The translations under genes and the position numbers were made by a program. The notes beneath the pieces were generated by a model. The model saw only the letters and a list, made by a program, of their open reading frames with translations. It did not search any database and was not told where the DNA came from. A stretch of 64,000 bases of DNA from Dendrophyllia cribrosa (lineage: Eukaryota > Cnidaria > Anthozoa > Scleractinia > Dendrophylliidae), in contig JAJLRJ010000014.1 of the NCBI GenBank assembly GCA_024195265.1, positions 26,701,181-26,765,180 of the forward strand, in the 5' to 3' direction. This document shows positions 43,197 to 56,000 of this stretch, one piece after another (the stretch's first letter is position 1; each line of letters begins with the position of its first letter).

Positions 43197-44609
43197 CTGG
43201 TACCTTTTAGGGGTTGCTTTAAAAACTTCTGATGATCACCCCTGATGGAAGTCCCCACCCCAGGGAAAGCATACCTGTCCAGAAACCAAGGCCACTTTGT
43301 CATAAACAGAGGCAAAACCACATAGAACAAAACCACACAAATGTTTGAAGGTTATATGCATTAAACAGCCAAATCTGAGCAAAACAATAACTGTAATTAT
43401 ATTTTAACTAATTTGATTAAATTATTTTAAATTTAATTTTTATTAATTTCTTTCTACATGCTACTGACCAAATGTGGCATCCATGCATTACTGGTACAGC
43501 CTTCACCTGCAAGGAGAAAGAAAGCATTCAAGCACCATCACCTTGTTTTTACTGATTTCTGATTCAGTTTTCTTTACATATTAAATAAATGAAACAGGAT
43601 GCCTGAAAACCTGATGTGAATAACAGAATGAAAAAAGAAGAAGAAGAAAAAATAAGAAAAAATGGAAGACCTGCCAATAAGTGATTCTTTGAGGGGAGAA
43701 GGTAATTTAAAGCCCTTTAACCCAGAGAGACTTCTGACTTCAGAGAGTTAAGTGGTTTCTGTAAAATGATATAGAAGATGGTGATCACTACACAATCAAA
43801 CAATTAAGGTAAACGTAGGACAATAAAACTATTAAGCAATACTTCAGCTTGGGAGTTTGTAACAGAAAAACAATAATTATATGACTGGCAAGCTACCCAA
43901 AAATTAACTGGTGTTGTACAATGTTGATTTGTTGGTAACTTCAAGGTTTGAAGAAAAAAGAGTTTAGATTCATGTCAGGCCAAAACAACAGAGCTAAAAA
44001 AAAACATGGATCTTAGTTACATCTTAGCAATGAAAGGGAAGGTGACCACTGATAACATTCATGAAGGCTGCTAATTAAATAGACCATTTCTGCATTGCTT
44101 AATGTCTTGTTATCAAAGAGAGGGTTGGTACAAAACCTTTCATTTATGTACAAAAAATCAAGATGAGGCGTTTATTAGTTTGTAGCTTTACTAGATTGCA
44201 TGATAACGTTAAGAAATTTCATACATCTCTATTGTCTGCACTTGGGCTGTCAATAAGGGCCAGGGGCTGGAGATTTCTCCCTGGCTACTTTGATAGAAAA
44301 ACAAACACTAACCACACCAGACAACAATTTTTCCTGGCTGCTTTCACTTTCCCAACTATTTGAAAAATATGCGACAGCCCTGCTGTGCCCACTGGGAGTT
44401 AGGGCAAGGAGATGTCCGACACATCAGACTATGAAAAACTCATTTTATGATATTTTGATTTTCTTTCTTTATGGTGGTCCGAACCTTCACAAGTGATTAT
44501 GTGATCACAGAGTTAAAGGCCGGTCATTCACAAATTGTCCACAGAGTGACTAGTTTATATAGAAACCAACTTGAAAAAAAACTTACCTAATTCTTGACAT
44601 AAACATTTA

Positions 44610-44840
44610 ATGGCACCGTTACACTTAAGGATTTCATTCACAAACTCGAAAGTTAGAACAATCTTGCACAGCAGCAGAATAGACATTCCACAGGCAATGG
44701 AATGGTCGGTTACACTTTTAATAGGATTTCATCCACAGACTCAAAAGTTAGAACCATTTTGTGTAGCACAATAAACGTACCACAGGAAAGTACTGCTCAG
44801 AAGCTTTCATGTAAATGGTCACACTTTAGGATTGAATCAA
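44610..44840 (-). mobile_element. Degenerate copies of the TTAA/piggyBac-like family
   Basis: Two partial reverse copies next to each other, each with a form of GTTCTAACTTTCGAGT followed on the minus strand by GTGAATGAAATCC or GTGGATGAAATCC. Confidence 0.5.
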
Positions 44841-44965
44841 GAGTTAAGTCAAGATTTAACTGTGCGGGAAAAGGGTTCTAAAGAAGGTAGTCATTCCACT
44901 GTGTTGTATCGTTTTCCTACCTTATAAGGAGAGACTAGCAGATTCCCTGACCTCAGGTACTCCAG

Positions 44966-47900
44966 CTATCTGTACTCATCCCCACAGTCACCGGTTGTTT
45001 CAAACAAGTCATTTCCTTTGCCAAGAGTTTGTTCAAGTTTTTCAACATCACTGGAGGTGAGTTCGAAGTCAAGAATTTTCAAATTATTTTCGATATGCTG
45101 TGCCCCGGGTGCCCCAAACCTGCAACCAATAATTACACCTGCGACTTCTGGTTTGTCTAAAATGTAGCGACAGGCAACATTGGCTATGGTGCTGTTATGA
45201 GCCTGCGCAATGTCCGACATGTTAGACAAGAGCTCCTGAAACAATTCCCAACTACCCCATGCATCAACCATCTGCTTATACTTTGCGAGAGATGCAGTTT
45301 GCAGTTTAGCTCTTCCAACTGGTTCTTTAGCATTCAGATACCTATCAGATAACAGACCTCCTCCCAATGTGCCATATGCTAAGAGCTTTATTCCATGCTT
45401 GTGGCAGAGCTTGACCATTTTTACCTCTGGACGTCGATCAATAATCGAGTATTGTACTTGATTGGTGGAAATTGTGATTTCCTTTTTGAGAATTTCCTGC
45501 AGATGTCTGGTGTTAAAGTTTGTAAGTGATAGCTCTCCAATTAATCCGTCCATTCTCAGTTCATTTAGATAACAAAGAGCGTCGATATATCTGCTGTCTG
45601 AATAATCCCACCAATGGAATTGCAGCATGTCCAGCTTCTCAACGCACATCCTTTTCATTGCCAGACGGACATGTCCTTTGGTAATTTCCCTAGTTATGGG
45701 GCTGGCTGGTTGTGGAACCCACTTGGTTAATGCTGTTGATCATAAGTGAGAGGTAAAATGCTATTATCTTTACAATTACCTATTGAAAAGGTGGTATTGG
45801 TAACCAGAAACCTATGAACTATGTCATATAACAAAGAAAAGCTGACTTCCAGTGTTGCAGTCATCTTTGGGTAAATGTATGAATCATTGGCCAGGAGGGA
45901 AATGTGGTTAAAAACAAGTGCAAATGTTTATATGTCTGAATATCGCCTATATGTATTTTTGCTCTTAAATATCCTACACACTGCCATTTTGAATATATAT
46001 GACATGAAGGGTTGCCTAATTGTGGCATTCAAAAGAACTATGTCGATTCTTAACAATAGTGGCAACCACATTATGTCATAAAATTTCAAAAATGGCAGTC
46101 CACAGGAAATGTAAAGGCAAAAATAGGCGATACTCATATTATTTTTTTGTACACTGAAAAAAAAAATTCATTTGTTATTAAAAGAATTGAAGGGGTCGGG
46201 GCATATCCAGCCTATGTTGCTTTTTGAGCGTTTTACTATTTTTTCTCGCTCAGATTTGCCTAATTTTATCGTACAACGAATAATATCACAAACCCTTGTC
46301 GAATTTGCACTAATCCTAAGAAACTGGACTAATTTCACCTGAAAAAAAAAGCAGAGTTCTGGTCTTCTAGTGGCTGTTTACATTCAGAGCGTAATTTCGA
46401 CGCCATTACAGCAGATTGGCCGCGAGAATATGCGACCGCAATACTCCTGACCTGCGCCAACGACATGAACGAAAATACCGTTATTTACGTGCGCCTGGTT
46501 CGTTATCGGTCGCGAGCTCGCTACGGCAAACACATCGTCTGTAGCGTGCGTATGAGCCAATATGTTTAAGGCCCGTCCGGTGATTGAAGGACATCATTAA
46601 GTCCGGAAATCCGTAAGTCTCTAGCACCTCTCAAAGAAACGAGTCGTGTTTCTTGCCTAAATCTCTATTTCACGCTCGAAGGTGAAAATAGACGTCTGTG
46701 GACAAGGCGAGCCGGCGGGACTGTCAGGAATCACTTCGGATCAGAAAAGGGCAGCGTTGTGAGTTGTGGGCCATTTCCCATCCCGTGCCGTAGTCGAAAT
46801 GCCCGATATCCGAAGTGCTTCGAGACTTATAATATTTTCCGTATTTCGTTTGGCGGACATTCCGTTTTCGTTTTCGTCATTGATATCCCGACATGCTTTG
46901 CGACAGTGGCAGATAGGTCGGCTTTGCGTGGTCGCGCGGGAGATTGAAAGCTCAAAGTGAGTTCTTGCGGCCGGGTGAAATTCAGCACGGCGGGCAAAGA
47001 CTATGAGCCGGCAGCGGAGGACCGGGAGTGCTTCCTAAAGGAGGTCCGTAACGATAAGGGAGATGGCGCGAATCTAAGTGGCTGACTATCGGTGATAAAA
47101 ATGAAGCGATTTTGAGGGAATGAACTTCGGGATTTATTTTTCTTGAGCGGGATTCAGCGGTACGGGCCCAAACTTGGCCATCTGAAGTGAAAAATCAGCG
47201 TAAAATCGAGAAATTCGGGTAAACCTTGGGATTCATTTTTTCGAGCGGGATTCAGCGGGAGACATGCAGATTTTATTATTTTTTTGCATACGTTAATTCT
47301 CGAAAACGACGGAAAAAAACAACAGAAAAAAATCTAAACAATGTTTTGCAACGAATTTGTAGTTCACATGCCAAAAATGGACAAATCTGAGCGAGAAAAA
47401 TAAAAAACGACCTCAAAAGCAACATAGGCTGGATATGCCCCGAGCCCTTCAATTGAAATTTAGGGCCTGTTTACATGGAGGGAGGGTAACCCTCATAGAA
47501 GGGTTACCCTTCTAGTAGGGTTACACTCCTCTATTGTTTTTCCCCGTTTCGCTTTCCCGCGAGGTTGGGTTACCCTAGGAGGAGGGTAACCCTATTTGCT
47601 TGCAAGGGTTACCCTTCTAGGAAGGTCAACTTTTTGTTTATTTAAGCCATGTAAAAGCTCGAGATAGGGTTACCCTCCTAGGAAGGTCAAGTTTAGGGCG
47701 ATCATATTATTGTCACATCACCGCCAACTATAAACATGGCTTTGAACAGTAATAAACCTGAAGAATTATTTTGCAGAACTATGCGCAAGAGCGGTGAATC
47801 CAAACCGGAACGATACAGAAATTCAGGATGACAGTCAGGGGAACAGTTTGGCAGCTGAAATAGAACATTCTCCTGCTGATGTCCACTAAATAGGTGAAAG

Positions 47901-48992
47901 TCTTGAACAAAACGAAGGTTCGACAGACAGAGCCGAACTTGATTATGATCAGTCACAAAATAAATCAAACGGGCAAAGAAAAGTGGCCAATCGACCAGAC
48001 TCATCATCAAAAAAGGCAAAGAAATCGGCATGGACGCCCGAAGCCATACTGCTTCTCAATATATCAAGGAGTACAAGACGAAGTGCAAATTCAACGGCAT
48101 CGACTTCGAGGCTGATCTATCGATGGCTTCAGGTTTCCACGGCTTTGTTGGCAGAGATAGCCCTAGGGATAACCCTACACATGTAAGGGAGGGCTATCTT
48201 TTGACCCTTCTAGAAGAGTAACCCTGCTAGGAGGGTTACCCTCCCTCCATGTAAACAGGCCCTTAGACTATTTTCAACAATAACTTCAATTTCTTATAAC
48301 AATGGAGGTTTACTTTAAAGCCTTGACAGCATTTTTTTTAAAAAAAACTATGATTTTGGTATCATGCAGCTAAGGTAAAACATGCAGGGCTTGTTTTTTA
48401 ATTCATAATTCAATAAAATTTCTCAATATTAAAGCAAAGAGATCACCTATTAAAAATAGATCTCAAACGCAAAAATTATTTGCTACAGAGAAAACAAAAA
48501 AGGATATTCTGACAAAAAATCATACAAGAGTTGATTTGTTCGGAAAAGTAATAGATCACGGGGCTCTCAAGATCAGCGAATGTACCGAACATGCACTTTA
48601 CGTACCAGAAAATTTTGAAATTCAACGTTTTAATAAATTAGGAAAAACTGAAAATATATTGAACTCATCACTCACAACTGTCTAACTTTTCCTCATTACT
48701 TTTTCTCATTACTGGCCATTTACAATAATAACTTACCTTGTACTTTCCTTCCAATGTCCTCGCCTCGTTCAGTTTTTAATTGCTCTAAAAAATCGCCAAA
48801 GATATCTTCCGCAGGTCCATAAATATCCGCCATATCAAAGGTTGTCAACCCAGCATTGAAATACTCTATCATTGCACGTGAAGCCTTGTTTGCGTTGATT
48901 GGTCCGTGCGCTCCAGAAACCTGCCACATTCCGTTCAAAATGCGACGAATTTCCAGGCCATTTTTAAGGCGACATAAAGGGACTCTTGCCAT
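44966..48992 (-). CDS. Aldo/keto reductase
   Basis: A cytosolic NAD(P)H-dependent oxidoreductase of the AKR superfamily; the substrate cannot be told from sequence. Exon 1 is 48992-48737 and exon 2 is 45732-44966, together 340 residues, the usual length of an AKR barrel. The catalytic tetrad is visible: Asp53 and Tyr58 in TFDMADIYG, Lys89 in LTKWVP, His125 in [27 protein letters not shown] near the end fits the cofactor-phosphate binding strand. The start ATG at 48992 was chosen because family similarity begins there; the frame stays open upstream without another ATG. The LQFHWWDY type is more like bacterial, fungal and plant AKRs than the vertebrate AKR1 group. The intron holds two TIR elements. 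Confidence 0.88.
45941..46135. repeat. Small TIR repeat in the AKR intron
   Basis: The left ATATCGCCTATATGTATTTT...GCCATTTTGAA is matched in reverse by TCAAAAATGGC...AAAAATAGGCGATA at the right. This is an imperfect MITE-like hairpin. Confidence 0.55.
46189..47450. mobile_element. TIR element of 1.26 kb in the AKR intron
   Basis: GAAGGGGTCGGGGCATATCC and the reverse complement of the right end, GAAGGGCTCGGGGCATATCC, start TIRs of about 70 bp that run on through AGCCTATGTTGCTTTT and TCTCGCTCAGATTTG. AATT occurs directly outside both ends (46185-46188, 47451-47454). The interior is GC-richer than its surroundings and lacks a recognisable transposase. Confidence 0.75.
47463..48262 (+). mobile_element. 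PIF/Harbinger-like element with TTA target
   Basis: TTA at 47460-47462 and 48263-48265 flanks TIRs starting GGGCCTGTTTACATGGAGGG. GGGTTACCCT-type motifs are reiterated inside both ends. A 3-bp TWA target and GGGCC start are typical of PIF/Harbinger. A Myb/SANT-like remnant in the middle supports this. The nuclease gene is missing. Confidence 0.75.
47983..48145 (+). pseudogene. Harbinger Myb/SANT-like protein remnant
   Basis: [16 protein letters not shown] is the usual opening of the Myb/SANT-like DNA-binding protein that accompanies Harbinger transposases. The continuation [13 protein letters not shown] is in another frame, so a frameshift near 48060 breaks the domain. Only the first helix region survives. 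Confidence 0.5.
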
Positions 48993-49820
48993 TACTTCAG
49001 AAGTACCAAACAATAATGAAAACGCGGAGAACCGTTTTGCACCTACAGTTCCAAGCAAAATGGCGTCGCCTACAGTTAGAGCCAGTCCCCGACCGTTTTG
49101 GTCACGCTCTTGTGGTCACGGGATTTTCTTTGGTTGGTCACGCAATAAGTTTCATACTTTCCACAGCAAGCTTGTTTTAAAAAAAACAATTAATCCCACT
49201 TCAAACCAGGGTTTATTATTCACTCATATTAAAATAAAAATAGAGAAACACAAGAGTCTATATTATTTTACAAAAAAGCGAAATTCCTTTTTTTTAAACC
49301 CCTGAACATCTTAGAATTTGCTTTTACTGCAAACTTAATTCAGTTGAACATGAAATACACTTTTTTTTTCACTACACGCTCTTCAATGACCTACGACTTA
49401 TACATTATGAAAATATTATTGAACAAAATAACTTATTAATTTAGAAATCTGGATTATAACGAGAAAGTTTTATTTCTTTTTGATAATGGTGATCCGTATA
49501 TAGACAGACTAACTATTATCTTAATATGTATTTATTGTAATTTTATTATTTGCAGTTTCCTTTCCGTTTACTGTAATTTTCTCGGTAATGCCATGTATTT
49601 AGAAATGAGAATTTGAGTATGAAAGAAAAACAAAAAGGGTAGTTTAATTTTTAACTTAACTTTAACTTTGTTTAAAAAATAATTCGTTAAACTACTTATT
49701 ATACTAAAACTTTGGCAGTTGATTTGTTTTCCTCGTCCAATAGATAAAATTTACTTGATTGCTGACACCGGAAATGATTATGACCGGAAGTACTGACTTG
49801 CTTGCAAACACGTTGGCCCG

Positions 49821-49834
49821 GTTGCTAGGAGACC
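49821..49834 (+). promoter_or_regulatory. X-box-like RFX site between AKR and EFHB
   Basis: GTTGCTAGGAGACC has a perfect left half of the RFX X-box (GTTGCTAGG) and a weak right half. It lies 228 bases before the EFHB start. RFX factors drive ciliary genes, and EFHB encodes a ciliary protein. The 1.06 kb between the AKR and EFHB starts may act as a shared divergent promoter. Confidence 0.4.
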
Positions 49835-49897
49835 ATGGACGCCAAGAAAAACTGTGTAGTTATTTACTCGGGTTCACTTGAATTAAGAATTGTTTAG
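49835..49897 (+). other. Possible upstream ORF of EFHB, 20 codons
   Basis: ACCATGG at 49832-49838 is an excellent start context; the frame runs 20 codons to TAG at 49895-49897. It could dampen translation if the EFHB transcript starts upstream of it, which the sequence does not show. Confidence 0.3.
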
Positions 49898-50048
49898 CAA
49901 CTACAGGCTACAGGAAAACTTCTCCTTAAAAGCGATAACTCTGACTTTAGGAGAAGTAAGATCAAGCTCGAATTACAGATTTAAAAACAATTTTTAAACT
50001 TTCAAGAAAACTGTTGAAGACTAGAGACCACAAGATTGGGAACGAGAC

Positions 50049-53000
50049 ATGTTGACCAACGCTGGCAGATTTATCGACAGAAATCCTGGAATTATTCCGG
50101 TAAGTGTAACAACATTTAAAGTTTAAGGATTTTTTAAAATGGTCCTTTATTCCATCTTTCTTGAATTGCGTTTCTCTGGTTTTAAACTGAAGGACTTAAG
50201 TTGAAAAAATATAATATAAGCTTAATTCGTGCTAGCCTCCGTCGAAAAGAATTGTTTGCATGCAAGTTGGTTGTCTTGAAAACGTTGGCTTAGTTTTTGT
50301 ACTCAAATGTTGCTCCATTCCTTTGCAGGCGGGAAAGCTTTTTAATGTTAGTGGGGAAACATCCGGAGATTGCTTACAGATAGCACAACTGGTAAGGGAA
50401 TGAAGTTCAAATTAAGTTCGCTCTTCCAAAATGATCTGATCTTCCAGCATGTTGACAGCGGCGAGACTACTCCCAACTCGTTTGAGGCATTCTGTTTCAA
50501 CTTTAATATCATTCGCTAATTTTATGGCATCTCTTTTAGCCTTTAAGACCAGAAACAGTGCGAAAGTTTCGAGGAACAACACAACCGGATGCTGGAAAAG
50601 AAAGAGTATTTTACGGCAGAGCAAATGATCCCAATATTGCTTCACATATCACTCATGGGGTCAGCACAAGAACTTCGCTTATTGTAAGTATTTCGCTCAT
50701 TTTACGTGCAGTCAATTCGTAAATTCTAGTTTAAACTATAGTGAGATCTTTTACCGAAAAGAAAATGTATGGATTGCATGCTGCTTTTGTTTAGTCCACG
50801 ATATATGTCTCAACAGTGTGTTGGTTACAGTTTATATTTATATGCAAATTAACATCTGTCCGACCCTTCCGTCTATTTAATCAGTATTTTTTGTTTTAAG
50901 CTTAAAAAATATTATTTTGCATTAAAATAGAAAACGGTTCTATACGAATAATCGTTTAGAATTACCCTTTTCTCACAAAGTGAGACCGTAAGTTATTTTA
51001 AGAGGTTCTAACTTTTGATTTTGTTTATAAAATGACGTGTGACTTTAATCTATACTTACCTGATGTTTAGACATTTCTTTTTTTATCTTGTGGTGATTTT
51101 CAATGCATAATTTTTTAAAACTTTCTTCACTCTTGTGTATGAAAGGGTTGTTAAATTCAGCATCCATAATTTGATTTATCTAAAAATACCCCTCTTTTTA
51201 CACTCAAATCCATAAAAAAACATCCCGCGAAGTTTTGTTCGAGATCCATTTAATTTAGTAAAAAATTGAAAAAACAATCTCAAGGCGCAGTGGCATGACC
51301 TTTGTCCATTTTCAGTTTACAATCACACTTTATATCATATTGGTTTTTTTATCTCCATAACAGGCAGGAGATCTTGTAAACCCAACAAGGAAAAGTCTTT
51401 TCTCCCAAAGAATGCTGGATAAAAAAGAAACTCTTTATGCAAGCAGGAAAAATGCACCACTAGGTAATTTTACTCATAGTAATTTATTTAGGAACCCCTC
51501 CTTACAACCACTGTTAATACAACTACATGTACCTTATTATGTCCAGTTCTTTTCAGGTCAAGTAGAAACTCATGCAGTCATTTTCTCATATGGAAAACCC
51601 GGGGAGGGGAGGGGTGGGGAACTCTGTGTATTTTTGGGTGGTGGTGTGCTGCTCTCTGAACCTTTACCATGTTCAGCTACATTTTACAACTCTTTTCCAG
51701 AGTAGATGTTGTAGTTCAATTTTATCCTTGGTTCAACTTTGATGTTTCTTTGTTTTATTTTCATTACCATATATTAGCATAGAAAAGAATAATGGAAAAT
51801 CAAAATTAAACCAACGATAAAATTGAACTACAACATAGACACCAACTGATCTCTACCCTATATAATCCAGACTTGCACTTTTCAGAAACTCTATCTTATC
51901 TATCTTCATTCCACTGATCAGTTTTGCAGTAAATGATACCCTATTCTTGACCAAAACTCGCTGAGTATGCTACCATTCACAGCAGCACAAACCCATATAG
52001 CATATATACCAGAGAACCCCCCACCTGAGAGGAAAATCTCATTAATGTGTTCACCCATGCAGCCACCTTTCTATAGCCTGTCAGTGATTGTATATAAACA
52101 GGGTTCCACTGTACTTTTGTGAGTAGGTACAATATGCTTAAGTCTTACAGCACTGTAACTACAGCAAGTAAACTTTCTAAACAGTATTGATATCCTGTCT
52201 GATTAGGTCGCTGTCATGACCAGAGACCGAGCTTACCAACAGGTGTGGGCCCAACTGATGTTATGTATGGAGTCAAAACAATCAAAGGTAAGCTGCATGA
52301 GTAGCTAAGGCCTAGAGGCAGTCACACCAACATTGGTCCAAGGCCTGATCAGCTTGGTGGTGCCTGTATTACAAAATAGGGTCTTACTGGCCCAGCCATT
52401 AATAGCCTCCAGAGTCTTGAGTGACTGCAGGCATGGTGGTGGAGTGGTTAGCATGTTAGACTTCAGATATGAAGGTCGGTGGTTTAATTGAGGCCTGATC
52501 TTGGCCGTTGTGTTGTTTTCTTAGACAAGAAACTGAACTCTACATTGTTTGATCTCCCCACACATGCACCCAGGTGCACAATGGGTACTGGCAACAAAAT
52601 GCTGGGGGTAACTCTGTGATGGACGAGCATCCCATCCGGGGGGGGGGGGGGGGGGGGGGGGGTAGCAATACTCCTAGAAACTTCATAGTATATAAACCAG
52701 GTCACCTTGTGATGGACAAGCATTCCATCCAGGGGGGAGTAGCAATACTCCTAGTTGCTTCATGCTACGGAAACCTAATCTCCTCCCCCGAGACTGCATT
52801 CTGTTTGGTCAGCACCACAGAGCGGTCTCCCCTGACCTGTAACATGCAGGCTCTGGGGGCGAGATTAGTGGGAACTGGGTTTTAATAAAGCTCCGGCCAA
52901 GTGGGCCACCTGTGGGTCACGTCCAACTTTACCTTTACCCAGAGTCTTAATGGATGTTGAGTCTGGCACTCACTTACAGTGCCAACATTTAAACTATGTC

Positions 53001-56000
53001 ATCGTATGCGAATTTCCGCAGATGGAAGTGCTGCTGAGATGGTAAGCCCTGCCAAAACTGCAGCTCAAGTTAACACTGAGTCCATGGAAGGAAAACATCT
53101 TTACAAAGTCAGCCACAATGACTTTGAAGTTGGTAAGTCAAACATACAATTGATCTGAAACTAAAATTTAACTACAACATATACATTTAAGTATCCTAGT
53201 CATGAAAGAGAACTATCCCGAGGGATAACTTGACAAAACATGCCCTTTTTAAGACATTTAAACTTCCTCCCCCCCCCCCCCTTTCTTTTTCCTTTTCTTT
53301 TCTTTAATGTTAGTTGCGTTTGCGTGTGCGAGTATGTGTGTACTGTAAACAATTCTTTGTGTTAAAAATAACTATGCAAATGATTCTGTAAATATTCAAA
53401 TGTCTCTGTAAGTCTACTTCTAATCAAAACACTGTATTTACTGTATTTTAGTATATCTGAATAAAATTTGCATTGTTATTTAAAAAAAAATAAATAAAAA
53501 AAAATTTGACAAAACATATTCACTTCTAATTAATTATTATTATTTCCGCATATTTGCCTTACTGTTTTACAGGTGAAATGGTTGACAGAAAGTATGACTG
53601 GAGCAGAATTCCAAGGGAAAGCAAGTTTGGTGTAGAAACACCACACAACAATGATGGCATCCATGTTAGAAAAACTCTTAAGTGGCTACATGAGACACAA
53701 CAGTGAGTTTGAAAGACAGCTGTCACTTAAGAATTTATAATAATTATTATGTTAATTTACAATAACATTATTTTTGATATTACTCCTGGCCAAATCAGGT
53801 TGCCTTAAAGTATGTTTCACAATTCCTGAGGATATGAACTTGAAGTGTGATGGAAAAACTTCCTTTTGGAAGATTACATAATGAACAGTACCATTTAATA
53901 TGTACATGTATATTGTCATTGTTGGACCCAATCACAAACTCCAAAATAAAAGTCACATTTTAAATTACTTAACTCAAGGTTTCCCACCTCTGAGGGAGTT
54001 GGTTAATGACATGAAAGGGCCAATTTGATGAAGACAAACTTTACTCGTTTAACAGAGCCTATTAAATAAAACCACCTATGATGGGGGTGCTCGTCATACC
54101 TTATACAGGTTTAAATCAGAGTAGATTGTTACTGCTTAGGGTGCTTAAACCTAAAATGACCACCATTAGAATTCATCATAGTACCTTTTAGGGCACTGAG
54201 ACAAAAAATATGACAAAATATGACATGTGTTGTTTTAGAATTATTGGTACCTCTTTGAGCCACACCCATCAAATTAAACATTAAGGGTGTTTTTTGAAAA
54301 TTTCCAACAGCACCCCATCATTTTAATATGGGAGTCCCCCTGCCCTCATTGTTCTTCTATTTGTCACAAGAAATAATGTTAATGAATATAATTTAATCCA
54401 TACAGGGAAAAGGCAACAAAAATTGTCTCCAAACGAGTGGATGACTTCCGAGAGAGAACCCAACCCCAGCTCGGCAAAGTGCACGATCCAATCAAGGACA
54501 CACTCAGAGTTCCTTCTGATCATACATTTGGTGTCATGGTCAAGCCTGATGAATATGGTGCAGGCGACCTGATCCATATGAGGGTCCCCAGTAAATACCT
54601 GAGGGGCCGCGACAGAGAGAGGGGAGTGTTAGCTGCTGTCAGGCATCATTTGAAGCAGGCAAACTACCACAACTTCCACGACCTGAGAGCTGCATTTGAA
54701 TATTATGATAAGGTGAATTTAAGAGATAACACTTTCATGTGTAGGGAGGCAGATCAGCTGTAATTTCTCCCTGCCATTCACGGGAGAAATATACGCAAAG
54801 CTTAATCTTTTTATTGCAAAAAAGGTTTGAGATATAAAGATCAATAAATAAACATTTAAATGCATTATAATAATTATTATGCATTTAAGTATTTAAAAAA
54901 CAATAATAATTATTGTTTACTCTTATGCAGGATAAATCTGGTAAAATTTCACTTGTGGAATTACGTGAAGTATGTAGCCAGTTCAACCTTCCAGTGGAAC
55001 CAGAGCTGCTAGAGTCCATGTTTGCTTACTGTGATGTTGATGGTGATGGACAGATCGATTATGAAGAGTTTGCTAACTTCCTCAACTGGAAGGACAAGAT
55101 GCCTTCAGGAGGAATACCAAGCCCAGTAAAGGAAGAAACTACTGAAGAAGTCAAGGTTAGAAAAAATTAAACAGAGAGGTGCAAGTTAAAAATTAAGTCA
55201 CAACCCAGTGTGTAATAGTGAATGTTAACACATTCCTTGGGACCAAAACCACTCCCCCCTCCCCATCCCAAATACAGTAATTATTAATATCCTCTGCACC
55301 TCCAAATCACTATTAAGTAATATATATGCAAGTTTTTCTCTTAGCATTCACCTGTCACCCTTTAAACTCCCATGAATGCCAAATGTCAAAGTTTATAAGA
55401 GAAATCCCATTTTTTATCTATTTCATTTTTTTTAAATATTGAAAACAAATGGTGCCATGCAAAGCTACTGCCAGAGACCTTTCATTTGAATGGTCACACC
55501 ACAGGATTTTGTCAACAGATTAAAAAAGTTAGAACTATGTTACATGTCTCCAGAAAGGTTAATTATCAATAAAAAGTTATTTATGCCTTTATCTTGATCT
55601 TTAGCACACAACACAATTACAACATGAATTATTCACCTGTGTAGTAGAATGCAGCAGTAATCACTGTTGCACAAAATTAACATTCAGTTTTTTAAATGAA
55701 TCCTTTTGACAGGAAGATGCAAAGAAGTCGGGTGAATCAACACCTGCAAGACTTCAAAAGCAAATTGACAAAGCTGTGGGTGGCTGGAAAACGTCATCAT
55801 CTCAGTTTAATGCCGTCTCAGGAAAGATAAGAACAGGAGGTTGGCGTGCCTATGGTGTTCCAACAATTAGATCTGATTTACCGGCACCAACGACGAGAAG
55901 GGTGGCTGACACAACTGTAAGTGGCAGTTCATAAAATTGATGTTATAAATTTTTTTTGAGAGACTCCTTATAATCCTCCCCCCCCCCTCCTTGGGGGATA

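Larger units (their letters stand above)
30796..44965. other. AT-rich gene-poor region
   Basis: No exon with recognisable similarity was found on either strand in this 14-kb stretch; open frames are short and unconserved in appearance. Named repeats are listed separately (36617, 36813, 39428, 40842, 41595, 41643, 42031, 43089, 44610). The blocks 30800-36600 and 37200-39400 are very AT-rich. They could hold the KLF6/7 3' UTR and distal regulatory DNA, but I see no direct proof. Confidence 0.5.
52419..52938 (+). mobile_element. tRNA-derived SINE, rearranged copy
   Basis: CCAGAGTCTT occurs at both ends (52409-52418, 52939-52948) as a 10-bp target duplication. The head has GTGGAGTGGTTAGC (A-box-like) and GGTGGTTTAATTGAGG (degenerate B box). 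The body segment GATGGAC(A/G)AGCAT...TAGCAATACTCCTAG is present twice in tandem, once with a 25-base G run (52638-52662). A small TIR insert (CTAATCTC...GAGATTAG, about 52775-52868) interrupts the tail before AGCTCCGGCC. Confidence 0.8.

Noticed and set aside
43483..44670. A possible two-exon minus-strand gene joining frames near 44587 and 43508
   Set aside because: The upstream piece consists of the TTAA/piggyBac-like repeat found at 7039, 39428 and 55350, so the frame is fortuitous.
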